The position numbers and the translations under genes are program-made. Shown here piece by piece: positions 15,106 through 23,579 of a stretch of DNA of 38,998 nucleotides. The DNA is from SG8-32-3 sp964514055. GTDB lineage: Archaea; Thermoproteota; Bathyarchaeia; Bathyarchaeales; Bathycorpusculaceae. Numbering within the stretch: position 1 is the stretch's first letter; each line of letters begins with the position of its first letter. The stretch spans positions 1 through 38,998 of the forward strand of contig CAZEPB010000015.1 in NCBI GenBank assembly GCA_964514055.1, in the 5' to 3' direction. Under the pieces are notes generated by a model. The model was not told where the DNA came from, ran no database searches, and saw only the letters and a list, made by a program, of their open reading frames with translations.

Positions 15106-15728
15106 CTGCTGTCTAAACCTCCAACCACAGCGCTGTATAGCTCCAACACATCCTTTATCCAAGAATCACTGCTGGGCGAAACAACCCTAACTTTTTCTTC
15201 AGGAACACGATGTATTCTCACAATCTCATCTCGCATCCATTCTGACTTAACACTCACTTTTTCTGCTTCGTAAAAACCCAACCATTCGATACTCTTAATG
15301 GACATATTGTAAGGAGTATTCGAGTTCGGAGAACGATGATCCTCCAAGCTTTCAACAGAATAAACAAAGGGTATATTGAGCGCGTTTTTCAGAGTAACCG
15401 CAGCCGGTATGAAATGCCAGTCATAGACGTTTACGAGGTCTATCTGCTTATCCGCTTGGTAATATATGTTCGCTGCGACTCTTTCCACCTCTTGATTTAA
15501 AGTTAAATCCCATGTTAAAACGCCGATGTGCGTGCGAACCGGATTTGCCACTCTAACAATTTTCACACCACTCGCTTCTTCAACAGTGCCAGTCAAAAAA
15601 TCATGGTACGTGACAACATAAGTCTCAACTTCGTTCTTAACAAGCTGCGTTGACAACGCGTTTATGTACTCCGCGAGTTTCCCCACCACTCGAGGTGGAA
15701 ACTCCCACGAAAGAATTATGACGCGCAT
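15102..15728 (-). CDS. Stand-alone N-terminal half of a GT-B glycosyltransferase
   Basis: The 208-aa protein begins MRVIILSWEFPPRVVGKLAE and aligns with the N-terminal domain of its neighbour, including VNVYDWHFIPAAVTLKN in the place of the HAHDW block. It then stops: no C-terminal nucleotide-sugar domain and no E-x7-E. The double-glycine donor loop is also lost (VGK for IGG). The frame is intact, the gene has an ATGA overlap with the full-length enzyme, and it looks maintained. It may therefore be a non-catalytic partner or a glucan-binding subunit. A GTG at 15731 is the alternative start. Confidence 0.75.
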   Translation of the reverse strand: MRVIILSWEFPPRVVGKLAEYINALSTQLVKNEVETYVVTYHDFLTGTVEEASGVKIVRVANPVRTHIGVLTWDLTLNQEVERVAANIYYQADKQIDLVNVYDWHFIPAAVTLKNALNIPFVYSVESLEDHRSPNSNTPYNMSIKSIEWLGFYEAEKVSVKSEWMRDEIVRIHRVPEEKVRVVSPSSDSWIKDVLELYSAVVGGLDSR

Positions 15729-15737
15729 CACCGTTCA

Positions 15738-15989
15738 CTACGTAAAAAGAGAACAGACTTTGATTATTCCTCTTGGATTAAGATAATACCTTTTTTTTCC
15801 TTCGTTGTCAACAAAGCTTTCGGCAAACCCCTCAGCCTTGTACTTGTCAAGTATACCCTCAATCTCTGCTTGATCCCGTTGCAGAATCCGCGCCACTTCT
15901 TCGCCTCTTCTAGCCAGATCAGCCGCAGTAGCACACAAGTTATGCAGTGTTTGCAAAACCTTTTCTGGAAACGGAAGCTCTTCTCTCAT
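15738..15989 (-). CDS. Small winged-helix-like protein in the glucan operon
   Basis: This 83-aa protein has helices LPFPEKVLQTLHNLC and AADLARRGEEVARILQRDQA, then IEGILDKYKAEGFAESFVDN and a beta wing (GKKRYYLNPRG). This is the pattern of a small winged helix-turn-helix. AAGGTG stands 7 bases upstream of the ATG. It ends 9 bases before the half-glycosyltransferase gene. A local regulator of the glycosyltransferase genes is a reasonable guess. Confidence 0.65.
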   Translation of the reverse strand: MREELPFPEKVLQTLHNLCATAADLARRGEEVARILQRDQAEIEGILDKYKAEGFAESFVDNEGKKRYYLNPRGIIKVCSLFT

Positions 15990-16058
15990 TCGTGAACACC
16001 TTAACTATAAGTGACTATTGCAGACTTCTCTTATAAACGCATGCAAACTCCGTTTTGT

Positions 16059-17606
16059 TCAAAAAAACTTAACTGCCGTCTGCACCTGCTTGCTCAGCTT
16101 CCTGAATCGACTCTTAGCCGCGCTGGTAATTGCCTTTCTGAGCGTTTCTCCCTTCCGCCTTGAAGTTCTAATCTCTTTCAGTTGACGCGACAAAACCTTA
16201 TCCTGTAATGAATGTTCCGCCCAACTCTCAAAATCGCCTCGGCGATTGTGAAATTCCACAGCTTTTACATCGACAGCCTGAAGCGCTTTTATGAACCCTT
16301 TCAGACTCCACGACATAGCACCCGTGAAATATTCTTCCCCTATGCTTGTGCAAAACAGGAAAGGCTCGTTTGCGGTTAAAATCGCAAGTCTAAGTCTATT
16401 TTCAAAGTCAAACAGCAAAGCTTGAGCCGCCACAAAAGCGTCCATAGGCGACTTGAAAGGACTAAAATACGAATGAACTGCTCCTGGACCCCCACCAGCA
16501 GTGAACATGTAATAGAGATGGTCGCTCGTTTGGAAATAACGCCATAGCTTAAGAAACTCGTCGTCCTCAGCCTCCCTAACAAGGGGTTCAAGCCTTCGCA
16601 AACTCGTGTAGTAAGCCCATTGCATGGCGTTTCCCAGCCAACCGCTTGAGTCTCTTTCAAGGTCAGCCCAAGAAACGGTTCCTCCCGATTCTGGAACATC
16701 AATCTCGCCCACTGGCGCATGTTTTTCGATAACTTCGGAAGGAGTTGCCATGTTCAGGTGTCCCCACTTCAATATCTCTTCAGGTAGATGCCGTAGAAAG
16801 CTGTGGATGCCTGTTTCGGGCCAGTGGTGTTCTCCGAAGGTTTCATAATCTGGGAAGATGTTGATGCATTGCCCTTGCGTGCCTGCGAGCCACCTTGCGT
16901 ACTTGTCAGCGGTTAGTGGCCACTCGCTCCACCATCTGGCTGAAAATCTGAAACCTATGTCGTCTGTCAACTTGTAGTTGCGCAGCAGCACTCGGATGTT
17001 CTTGCAGCCTTTCGGAGTGTAGAGGTAATTAGGTGATTTGCCGCCAAGTATTTTTTCCACACCCTCTGTGAAAATCCCTTTGTAGCCCAGATTCTCAACA
17101 ATCTTGGCGATGGAGTTGTTGAAAAGCAACTCGGTGTTTTCAAAAACCTTGGGCGCACAACCAAGCAAGCTCTTCACTGTTTGCCAATGCATTTTTACCT
17201 GTTCAATGAACTCGTCCTTCTCGGGGTAGAGGCTGGAAATTGAATGATAATACGTCTGGTTCAGAAATTCAACGCAGCCTGTCTCAGCGAGTTGCCTGAA
17301 GGTTTCCAGCAGGTCTTTGTCGAACATTTCGCACTGTTCTAAGAAAACGCCTGACACGCTGAACGAAACTTTTACCTGTCTCTTCGCTTTCTTGTGAGCA
17401 TCAATCAGGTCAAGCAGTATCTGGTTTGAGGGAAAATAGCATTTTCTGGCAGCGCGCTTGAAAATCTCCTTATCGACTTCATTGTCGAAATAGTAACTGA
17501 ACAGTTCTTCTTTTTTCAAGCGTTTGAAAACCTTGTTTTCCCAAAACAGATTCCGCTTCAACCTGTGCGGCTGATGAACTTCGAACACAAACACTATATC
17601 AGTCAC
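16059..17606 (-). CDS. GH57 alpha-amylase / glucanotransferase
   Basis: This 515-aa glycoside hydrolase family 57 protein has the conserved regions in order: VFEVHQPHR at the N-terminus, CVEFLNQTYYHSISSLYP, FENTELLFNN with the presumed nucleophile Glu159, and INIFPDYETFGEHHW with the presumed acid/base Asp253. The set fits the archaeal alpha-amylase or 4-alpha-glucanotransferase branch, acting on alpha-glucans. There is no signal peptide, so it is intracellular. The start is GTG at 17606. The basic C-terminal 80 residues are not catalytic. It lies upstream of the glycosyltransferase genes on the same strand. Confidence 0.9.
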   Translation of the reverse strand: MTDIVFVFEVHQPHRLKRNLFWENKVFKRLKKEELFSYYFDNEVDKEIFKRAARKCYFPSNQILLDLIDAHKKAKRQVKVSFSVSGVFLEQCEMFDKDLLETFRQLAETGCVEFLNQTYYHSISSLYPEKDEFIEQVKMHWQTVKSLLGCAPKVFENTELLFNNSIAKIVENLGYKGIFTEGVEKILGGKSPNYLYTPKGCKNIRVLLRNYKLTDDIGFRFSARWWSEWPLTADKYARWLAGTQGQCINIFPDYETFGEHHWPETGIHSFLRHLPEEILKWGHLNMATPSEVIEKHAPVGEIDVPESGGTVSWADLERDSSGWLGNAMQWAYYTSLRRLEPLVREAEDDEFLKLWRYFQTSDHLYYMFTAGGGPGAVHSYFSPFKSPMDAFVAAQALLFDFENRLRLAILTANEPFLFCTSIGEEYFTGAMSWSLKGFIKALQAVDVKAVEFHNRRGDFESWAEHSLQDKVLSRQLKEIRTSRRKGETLRKAITSAAKSRFRKLSKQVQTAVKFF

Positions 17607-17756
17607 GTGATTTGCCTCTGCGTATTCTATCAGATAACGCGCTTATTTCTATTTGCTGTTTCTTAGCCTGAAGACGACTTCCAAGACGAAAACGAAGATA
17701 AAGAGCCTAAAAGAAAACAGAAATTATTCTAAACGCAAGCCTTCCTTTTTAAAATC

Positions 17757-17776
17757 AGAAAATAAGAAAAAGGGGG
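17757..17776 (-). terminator. T-rich terminator after pgk
   Basis: On the minus strand CCCCCTTTTTCTTATTTTC begins about 10 bases after the pgk stop, consistent with an archaeal T-run terminator. Confidence 0.45.
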
Positions 17777-17785
17777 TTGTTTAAG

Positions 17786-19015
17786 CTATGCTTTTCTAGC
17801 CGCTGCCTTTTCCAAGGCTGCTACGCCTGGCAGTTTCTTACCCATTAGGAATTCGATTAATGCTCCGCCAGCGGTGCTTATGTATGAGATTTTGCTTGAC
17901 AACCCGAACTCTTGCAGCGCAGATATTGTGTGTCCTCCTCCAGCAAGCGAAAACGCGTCAGAATCTGCTATCGCCTTGAAAATTCCTTTGGTGCCCACGG
18001 CGAACTCTGGGTTTTCGTAGACTCCCATTGGACCGCTAAGCACAATGGATTTCGCGGACGCACAGAGTTTCCCGTAGCTTTCGATGGTTTTGTTGCCCAC
18101 ATCGAAGATTGAGTAGTCAGCAGGTAACTCGTCCACCGAAATTTCCTTGCGTTTTCCGTTCATGTCTAGCGCCAGGTCTTCGGGAACTGCGATGCCTTTC
18201 GGATACTGCTGCATCAGCTCTTTTATTCCCGGGATCAACCCTGTAAGCTCCTTCTTCTCCAGAAACGCCATGGTCTTCTCGCCAAGCTTGTAGCCTTTAG
18301 CCGCCAGAAAAACCTGCGAAGTTACACCGCCAACAAGTACCACATCAGCTATGTCGTTGCTTAGAACGTAGTTGGAGATTTCCAGCGAATCATCCGCTTT
18401 TGCTCCACCCATAACGAACAAGCACGGCTTCTCAGGCTTATCCAAAGCCTTGCTCAGCGACTTCAACTCACGCTCCATTATGCGACCTGCGGCACTCGGC
18501 AAAACAGCCGTAAACCCAGTCATTGACACATGCGCTCTGTGAGCTGCCGCGAAAGCGTCGTTAACGAACAAGTCTGCCAAAGGTGCAAGGTTCTGCACAA
18601 GAGGAGTTTTCGCGTGTTCTTCAGGTGTGCCTTTCTTGGTTTCTCCGTCGAATCCCCTAACGTTATCCAAAACGAGAACTTCACCGCTCTGCAGGTTCTT
18701 AATTGCGTTTTGCGCTTTTTCGCCGTAAACGTCGTCAACATACTTCACTGGGCACTTCAAGATCTTGCCCAGAATCTCCGCGTGCTGCTTCAAAGGCGTA
18801 AAATCTGGACCACCTTTTCTGCCCTGATGCGCCAGAATCACCACTTTGGCGCCTTTCTCCGCGAGTTCCTTGATGGTTGTTTCAGCGTGCGCTCTGATGC
18901 GTACGTCGCTTGCAACTTTTTTGGTTTCAGGATCAATTTCTGAGTTGAAGTCCACTCGGACTAGAACGACCTTGTCTTTTACGTTAAAATCATCCAGTGT
19001 TAGGTATTTTGCCAT
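17786..19015 (-). CDS. pgk: Phosphoglycerate kinase
   Basis: This interconverts 1,3-bisphosphoglycerate plus ADP and 3-phosphoglycerate plus ATP. The 409-aa protein has the substrate strand VVLVRVDFNSEI, the basic-patch sequence VILAHQGRKGGPDFTPL, DNVRGFDGE, FVNDAFAAAHRAHVSMTGF, the nucleotide-domain block VMGGAKADDS and a C-terminal AGGGHTISAL. The ATG at 19015 is chosen; a GTG at 19024 would add three residues. It follows the GAPDH gene by 70 bases on the same strand, the gap-pgk order usual in bacteria. Confidence 0.96.
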   Translation of the reverse strand: MAKYLTLDDFNVKDKVVLVRVDFNSEIDPETKKVASDVRIRAHAETTIKELAEKGAKVVILAHQGRKGGPDFTPLKQHAEILGKILKCPVKYVDDVYGEKAQNAIKNLQSGEVLVLDNVRGFDGETKKGTPEEHAKTPLVQNLAPLADLFVNDAFAAAHRAHVSMTGFTAVLPSAAGRIMERELKSLSKALDKPEKPCLFVMGGAKADDSLEISNYVLSNDIADVVLVGGVTSQVFLAAKGYKLGEKTMAFLEKKELTGLIPGIKELMQQYPKGIAVPEDLALDMNGKRKEISVDELPADYSIFDVGNKTIESYGKLCASAKSIVLSGPMGVYENPEFAVGTKGIFKAIADSDAFSLAGGGHTISALQEFGLSSKISYISTAGGALIEFLMGKKLPGVAALEKAAARKA

Positions 19016-19085
19016 GTTTTTCACTCTCTGTTTTCAAAAAGAAAAGGATGGGGAAAGGGTTTTTAAAGTTTCAGCATCTGAGCGC

Positions 19086-20105
19086 TTAAAGTCCTGCTTT
19101 CTTGCCCACTAACTCGATGAACTCAACCATGCGGTTGCTGAAGCCCCATTCGTTGTCGTACCACGCTAGGACCTTTACGAAGTTGCTTTTGCTGCCCATA
19201 ACCATTGTTGCTTGTGCGTCGAAGATTGCTGAGCATGTTGTGTGGAGCACGTCGGATGAGACGATTGGGTCTTCTGTGTAGTCCATTATGCCTTTCATTG
19301 GTCCTTCTGCGGCTTTTTTCATTGCGGCGTTGATGTCTTCTGCTGTGACCTCTTGACCAAGTATTGCTGTTAAGTCTACGATGGAAACGTCTGCTGTTGG
19401 CACACGCAGTGCCATTCCGTTCATTTTTCCTTGGCATGAAGGCAGAACTAAGCCGATTGCTTTTGCTGCGCCTGTGCTTGTTGGGATGATGTTCACTGCG
19501 GCTGCTCTTGCTCTGCGCAGGTCTTTGTGCACTAGGTCCTGTACTTTCTGGTCGTTTGTGTATGAGTGAGTTGTGGTCATGAATGCTTTTTCGAGACCGA
19601 AGTTGTCTGCAAGGACTTTGCTGACTGGCGCTAAGCAGTTGGTTGTGCATGAAGCGTTGCTGAGGATGGTGTGTTTCATTGGGTCGTATGTTTTGTCGTT
19701 TACGCCTAGGACTATTGTTACGTCTGGGTCTGGTGATGGTGCGCTGATGAGGACTTTTTTCGCTCCTGCTTGGAGGTGCATTGATGCTTTTGCTTTGTCT
19801 CTGAAGATTCCTGTGGACTCTACAGCAAGGTACACGCCAAGGTCTTTCCATGGCAGCGCTGCTGGGTCTCGTTGGCTGAAGACTTTGAGGTCTTTTCCGT
19901 TGACGACTAGTTTGTCGCTTTGGGCTTCTACGGTGCCATTGAATCTTCCATGTACTGAATCGTACTTAAGCAAGTGTGCCAATATCTTGGCCTCTGCAAG
20001 ATCGTTAACTGCTACGAAGTCAATGTTCGCGTTGCGTTCGATTGCTGCGCGGTAAAGAAGCCTTCCAATTCTTCCGAATCCGTTAATTCCTACTTTTATC
20101 GCCAT
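19086..20105 (-). CDS. gap: Glyceraldehyde-3-phosphate dehydrogenase, bacterial class I type
   Basis: This phosphorylating GAPDH has 339 aa. It has the bacterial/eukaryotic N-terminus IKVGINGFGRIGRLLYRAA, the NAD-preferring VNDL (Asp35), the active-site block SNASCTTNCLAP (Cys153), RRARAAAVNIIPTSTGAAKA and WYDNEWGFSNRM. Most archaea use the unrelated-looking class II enzyme, so this gene was probably acquired from bacteria, possibly with pgk. A TTAATTAA at 20147-20154 lies about 27 bp before a start site that leaves a leader of about 18 bases. Confidence 0.95.
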   Translation of the reverse strand: MAIKVGINGFGRIGRLLYRAAIERNANIDFVAVNDLAEAKILAHLLKYDSVHGRFNGTVEAQSDKLVVNGKDLKVFSQRDPAALPWKDLGVYLAVESTGIFRDKAKASMHLQAGAKKVLISAPSPDPDVTIVLGVNDKTYDPMKHTILSNASCTTNCLAPVSKVLADNFGLEKAFMTTTHSYTNDQKVQDLVHKDLRRARAAAVNIIPTSTGAAKAIGLVLPSCQGKMNGMALRVPTADVSIVDLTAILGQEVTAEDINAAMKKAAEGPMKGIMDYTEDPIVSSDVLHTTCSAIFDAQATMVMGSKSNFVKVLAWYDNEWGFSNRMVEFIELVGKKAGL

Positions 20106-20163
20106 AATAAATCACCTATGTTTGCGACTTTATCACATATTCTTTCTTAATTAATTTTCCGAC

Positions 20164-20185
20164 AAAAAAAGCAAGTTACATGCTT
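20164..20185 (-). terminator. Hairpin plus T-run downstream of TATA/G-run copy 3
   Basis: On the minus strand AAGCA - 7-nt loop - TGCTT is followed by seven T in all. It lies about 25-45 bases downstream of the predicted start of a transcript from the element at 20198-20240 and upstream of the gap promoter. It would bound a short RNA of roughly 45 nt. Confidence 0.4.
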
Positions 20186-20197
20186 CGGCGAACTGGT

Positions 20198-20240
20198 GTT
20201 CTCTAGCGCGTGGAAAAGATTATAGCCCCCTTATATAAAG
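20198..20240 (-). promoter_or_regulatory. Dispersed TATA/G-run element, copy 3
   Basis: Minus strand: TTATATAAGGGGGCTATAATC, then TTTTCCACGCGCTAGAGAAC. It matches copy 2 over about 40 bases, including CTAGAG. It lies between the tldE stop and gap. A nearer TATA-like TTAATTAA serves gap, so this copy probably starts a separate short transcript that ends at the hairpin 20164-20185. Confidence 0.5.
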
Positions 20241-20288
20241 AATAAACCTCAGGTGGAACCTTGTGTTATCTATGGAAAGGGGTCGTTT

Positions 20289-21659
20289 TCATTTTCCGAT
20301 TACTTTTACGTTTTCGACTAGAAGCCAAGGAGCGATGAGCTGTCCCATTTTCCTTTCGTTGTTGGCGATAAGGCTCACGTTTTTCAGCGCCTCAAAGATG
20401 TTGCCCGCCAGCATCACTCCGCGGGTTGCGTGCGTTATTTCGCCTTTTCGGATTTTCCATGCGGGTGTTGCGACAACCGAGAAGTCGCCGCTGACAGGGT
20501 TGCTGCTGTGGGCACCTTGCAAATAGTAGATTATCAAGCCGTCGTCTACTTCACTCATAAGCTGGGCTGCCGTCTTGTTTCCACTTGTTACATGGAAGTT
20601 TGTGGCTTCTATGCTAGGCGTTGACAAGTATCCGGCTCTTGCGGCGTTTCCCGTGCTCTCTACGCCTTCCTTTTTTGCAGCGTAGTTGTCGTACAAGAAG
20701 CCGCGCAGGACCCCTTTCTCTATAAGCGCTGTTCTCTGATGAGGAACTCCTTCACCGTCAAACGCCCATGTGCGAAGACCACCAGGAAACAAGCCGTCAT
20801 CGTAGATTGTGACGTTTTCTGATGCAACTTTCTCGCCGATCTTGCCTTTGAAGGGCGACTGTTTTCGCTGAACGTTATCGGCTTTTACAGCGTTGATCAA
20901 AGTGTAATAAAGTAGCTGCTGCAGTGCGAACTGGGTTAATATCAGTTTGGTTGTTTCCGTTTTGATTTGTTTAGTTTTCAAGGCGGAAACTGCCAATCGA
21001 GCTGCTTCTTTTCCAACCCATGCTGGATCAACGTCATAGGCTCTTTCCGCGTTGAATTCAAAGCAGACTGGTGTAACCGTAGTTTTTTCTTTAGCTACCG
21101 CCGCCAAGCTGCACTCCATTATGGTTCCTCTCTCGAAGGCTGTAATTCCATTCGAGTTGGCTATGGCACTCGACAGATACGCGGCGCCAGCACCGCCTTC
21201 AATCGGAAAAACACGCTTGTTAACGCTCACAGCGGCGTCCAACATTTCGGAAGCGATGTCCACCAGACCTTCGGAGTGAAGCTCGAGGATTTTGAGGTCA
21301 TAGATTTTTTCGGTGGTGACATAAGGCTTCTTTTCGGGAAGCCCATTCCAGTCTTGGTCGGGTTTGCTTGCCCTCGCGGCGCTTAAAGCCCTAAGTATAG
21401 TTTCTTCGATGGCTTTTTGTCTCTCTATTATGTTTGTGTAGGCGAAACCCACAGCCTTGTTAACGGATGCTCTGATGCCTAAGCCTCGGTCGATTATCCT
21501 GTTGCTTTTGGTTATTTGTCCTCGTTCTATGCCAACGTTCGTGGTTTGTCCTTCGTAAACGTAGGCTTCGGCTTCTGCCGCACCGTTTTTTAAGGCGATG
21601 CTTACGGCGTTTTCTGCAAGATGCACCATTTGGTCTTTTTCAAGCACTGCCACCGACAA
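20289..21659 (-). CDS. tldE: TldE/PmbA family protein (non-catalytic partner of TldD)
   Basis: This 456-aa protein of the TldD/PmbA family lacks the HExxxH zinc motif, as expected for the E subunit. Family blocks are visible: GIERGQITKSNRIIDRGLGI near the N-terminus, GKIGEKVASENVTIYDDG, GEGVPHQRTALIEKGVLRGF and ATRGVMLAGNIFEALKNV at the C-terminus. TldD/TldE form a heterodimeric metalloprotease that cleaves unfolded peptides and, in bacteria, matures modified peptides. The start overlaps the end of tldD by 20 bases. Confidence 0.93.
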   Translation of the reverse strand: MSVAVLEKDQMVHLAENAVSIALKNGAAEAEAYVYEGQTTNVGIERGQITKSNRIIDRGLGIRASVNKAVGFAYTNIIERQKAIEETILRALSAARASKPDQDWNGLPEKKPYVTTEKIYDLKILELHSEGLVDIASEMLDAAVSVNKRVFPIEGGAGAAYLSSAIANSNGITAFERGTIMECSLAAVAKEKTTVTPVCFEFNAERAYDVDPAWVGKEAARLAVSALKTKQIKTETTKLILTQFALQQLLYYTLINAVKADNVQRKQSPFKGKIGEKVASENVTIYDDGLFPGGLRTWAFDGEGVPHQRTALIEKGVLRGFLYDNYAAKKEGVESTGNAARAGYLSTPSIEATNFHVTSGNKTAAQLMSEVDDGLIIYYLQGAHSSNPVSGDFSVVATPAWKIRKGEITHATRGVMLAGNIFEALKNVSLIANNERKMGQLIAPWLLVENVKVIGK

Positions 21660-23013
21660 TCACCTCTTTGACTCTAATGTGCGGTCCACCATCACATATA
21701 AACGCGGTTTGCCCTTTCCCGCATCGTCCTGGCCACAACTCAAAGTCTTTTCCAACCGCGTCAACCTTGAAGAGCGTTTCAAGAGTGTTGCCGCTTATGG
21801 AAGCGTTGCGGACGGGTTCCCCTATTTCACCTTTTACTATCTCGTAGGCTTCTTGGATGCCTACTTGGAAAGTGCCGTCCAGGTTAGCTTGTCCACCTCT
21901 GAAACTTTTGAAGTAATATCCTGAACGTATGCCTTCAACCAACTCTTCTAGGGAATGGTCTCTTGGAGCCATGAACGTGTTGCGCATGCGGATGATTGGT
22001 TCTACTCTAAAATTCTCAGCTCTTGCGTTGCCCGTAGGTTCAGCGTTGAAATTTTGTGCGGTTTCGCGGTTATGCATTAAGCCAGTTACCACGCCGTCTT
22101 TTATGAGCTGCGTTTTCCGAGTTGGAACCCCTTCATCATCGTACTTGAAAGAGCCGAAGGCACCCTCTATTGTTCCGTCATCATAAAAGGTGACTACGTC
22201 TGAACCTATTTTCTTTCCAAGTTTATTCGGCAGCACACCTCCGGAAAGCGCCAAGTCAGCTTCCGCGAGATGACCGAAAGCCTCATGGACGAAAACGCCC
22301 ACGACGTTGGGTCCCAGCACCACAGGTGATCTGCCGCCTTTCGGTGGTTTAGCCTCTAGCTGTTCGACCGCGCGCTTTGCCACCGTTTCACCTATAACTT
22401 CAGGAGGTTCAGCATCAAACACTTCGTAGCCCGCTGTGGAACCTATTTCTTCCCTGCTGAAGGTGTAAATGCCTTGGCTTGCGGCTGTGGCTGTTATTCT
22501 TGACCAAACGTAGAGCTTGTCTTGTTCTAGGCGTGTGCCTTCGCTGTTCACGAAATAGCTGGTTCCAGTTAGGTCCAGATAGTTAACGGTGCAACTTTTG
22601 ATTCGCTTGTCATAGCCTAAAATTGTTTTATTTATCTTCAAAGCCGTTTTTATCTTGTCTTCCATAGAGATTGTTGCCGGGTTTTTCTTAGGTTTTATCC
22701 TAACGCGGTCTTCCACGGTTTTGGTTTTCGCAAGCTTTATCGGTGTTTTCAGCCGCGAACTCGCCGTTTTCGCCATCTTGCATGCATCAGAAACGGCACT
22801 GGTTAAAGTTTCAGCGTTTAGGGAGCCGACTGAAGCGAAACCCCAAGCACCATTCACAAGCACGCGCAGTGCCGTCCCATTTTCGATTCCTTGTTTGGCG
22901 GCTTCAACTCGGTCTTCTTTCAGGGTGAGCATTGTTTTGTAGAGTTTTTGGGCGCGGTTTTCGGCGTATTCGGCTCCGAATTTCTGGACTGCTACTTCGT
23001 TTATTTTAGCCAT
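21640..23013 (-). CDS. tldD: TldD metalloprotease
   Basis: This is the catalytic subunit of the TldD/TldE protease, 457 aa from the ATG at 23013; a TTG at 23025 is the alternative. The zinc-binding motif HEAFGHLAEAD (HExxxH) lies in the middle. It is flanked by GPNVVGVFVHEAF and GKKIGSDVVTFYDDGTIEG, and FRGGQANLDGTFQVGIQEAY follows near the C-terminus. It is co-translated with tldE through a 20-base overlap. No peptide precursor gene of the kind processed by TldDE in bacteria is seen nearby. Confidence 0.95.
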   Translation of the reverse strand: MAKINEVAVQKFGAEYAENRAQKLYKTMLTLKEDRVEAAKQGIENGTALRVLVNGAWGFASVGSLNAETLTSAVSDACKMAKTASSRLKTPIKLAKTKTVEDRVRIKPKKNPATISMEDKIKTALKINKTILGYDKRIKSCTVNYLDLTGTSYFVNSEGTRLEQDKLYVWSRITATAASQGIYTFSREEIGSTAGYEVFDAEPPEVIGETVAKRAVEQLEAKPPKGGRSPVVLGPNVVGVFVHEAFGHLAEADLALSGGVLPNKLGKKIGSDVVTFYDDGTIEGAFGSFKYDDEGVPTRKTQLIKDGVVTGLMHNRETAQNFNAEPTGNARAENFRVEPIIRMRNTFMAPRDHSLEELVEGIRSGYYFKSFRGGQANLDGTFQVGIQEAYEIVKGEIGEPVRNASISGNTLETLFKVDAVGKDFELWPGRCGKGQTAFICDGGPHIRVKEVIVGGSA

Positions 23014-23156
23014 AGTTTGTTTCAAGAAGTTCTACCTTCTTTACAGATTAAGGTATGAGTAACTAATGAAAAGAATAAAATCGTTTTGTTTTCATTCAGA
23101 GAACAGAAAAAAGCTGCGTGAGATTTCGGATGGGTTTGCGAGAAGGTGGATTGCGC

Positions 23157-23483
23157 TTATGCTTTTTGCATGACGATTTTCATTTGGCTAGCAAAATCGT
23201 ATCTTTCAGGTTGTCTCTTAAATCCTATTTTGTTGAATGCGCCATATGTAGCGGTGATATCGTCCAAGATTTTGCTTTCGATTGCTAAGGCGCCTGAGCT
23301 TAGGCAGTCTTCAAGTCCTTTTGCGAAAACATCGATTTTTTTGGCAAAGTCTTTTTGACGCAGAGAGTAATTTTGTTCTAGGTATTTGTATATGAAACGT
23401 GTGGCGGCTTCGCCGAAGACTTGCTTCAGGACTTTGTCTATGATTTTGAAGATTTTGTCTTCATCTCTGCGTGGCTCGTCCAT
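23157..23483 (-). CDS. Small helical protein, NitrOD5-like
   Basis: This 108-aa, all-helical protein reads VFGEAATRFIYKYLEQNYSL near its start, then a FAKGLEDCLSSGALAIESKI section. The spacing of FGE...YLE and LE...GA..IE recalls the NitrOD5-type output domain of thaumarchaeal proteins; this is a resemblance only. The ATG at 23483 has GGTG 6 bases upstream; a GTG at 23492 is the alternative. It stands alone between tldD and endoQ. Confidence 0.65.
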   Translation of the reverse strand: MDEPRRDEDKIFKIIDKVLKQVFGEAATRFIYKYLEQNYSLRQKDFAKKIDVFAKGLEDCLSSGALAIESKILDDITATYGAFNKIGFKRQPERYDFASQMKIVMQKA

Positions 23484-23579
23484 GTTTTTCACCGCACTAA
23501 TATCGCGTATATTACGATTTAAGTATTTCTGTTAAACCGTTAAACACACAAACACATAAAACACCATGAACCTCCATAG

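Noticed and set aside
19123..19851. 242-aa frame inside gap
   Set aside because: It lies in another frame of the same strand as a clear GAPDH and has a low-complexity R/S/N composition.
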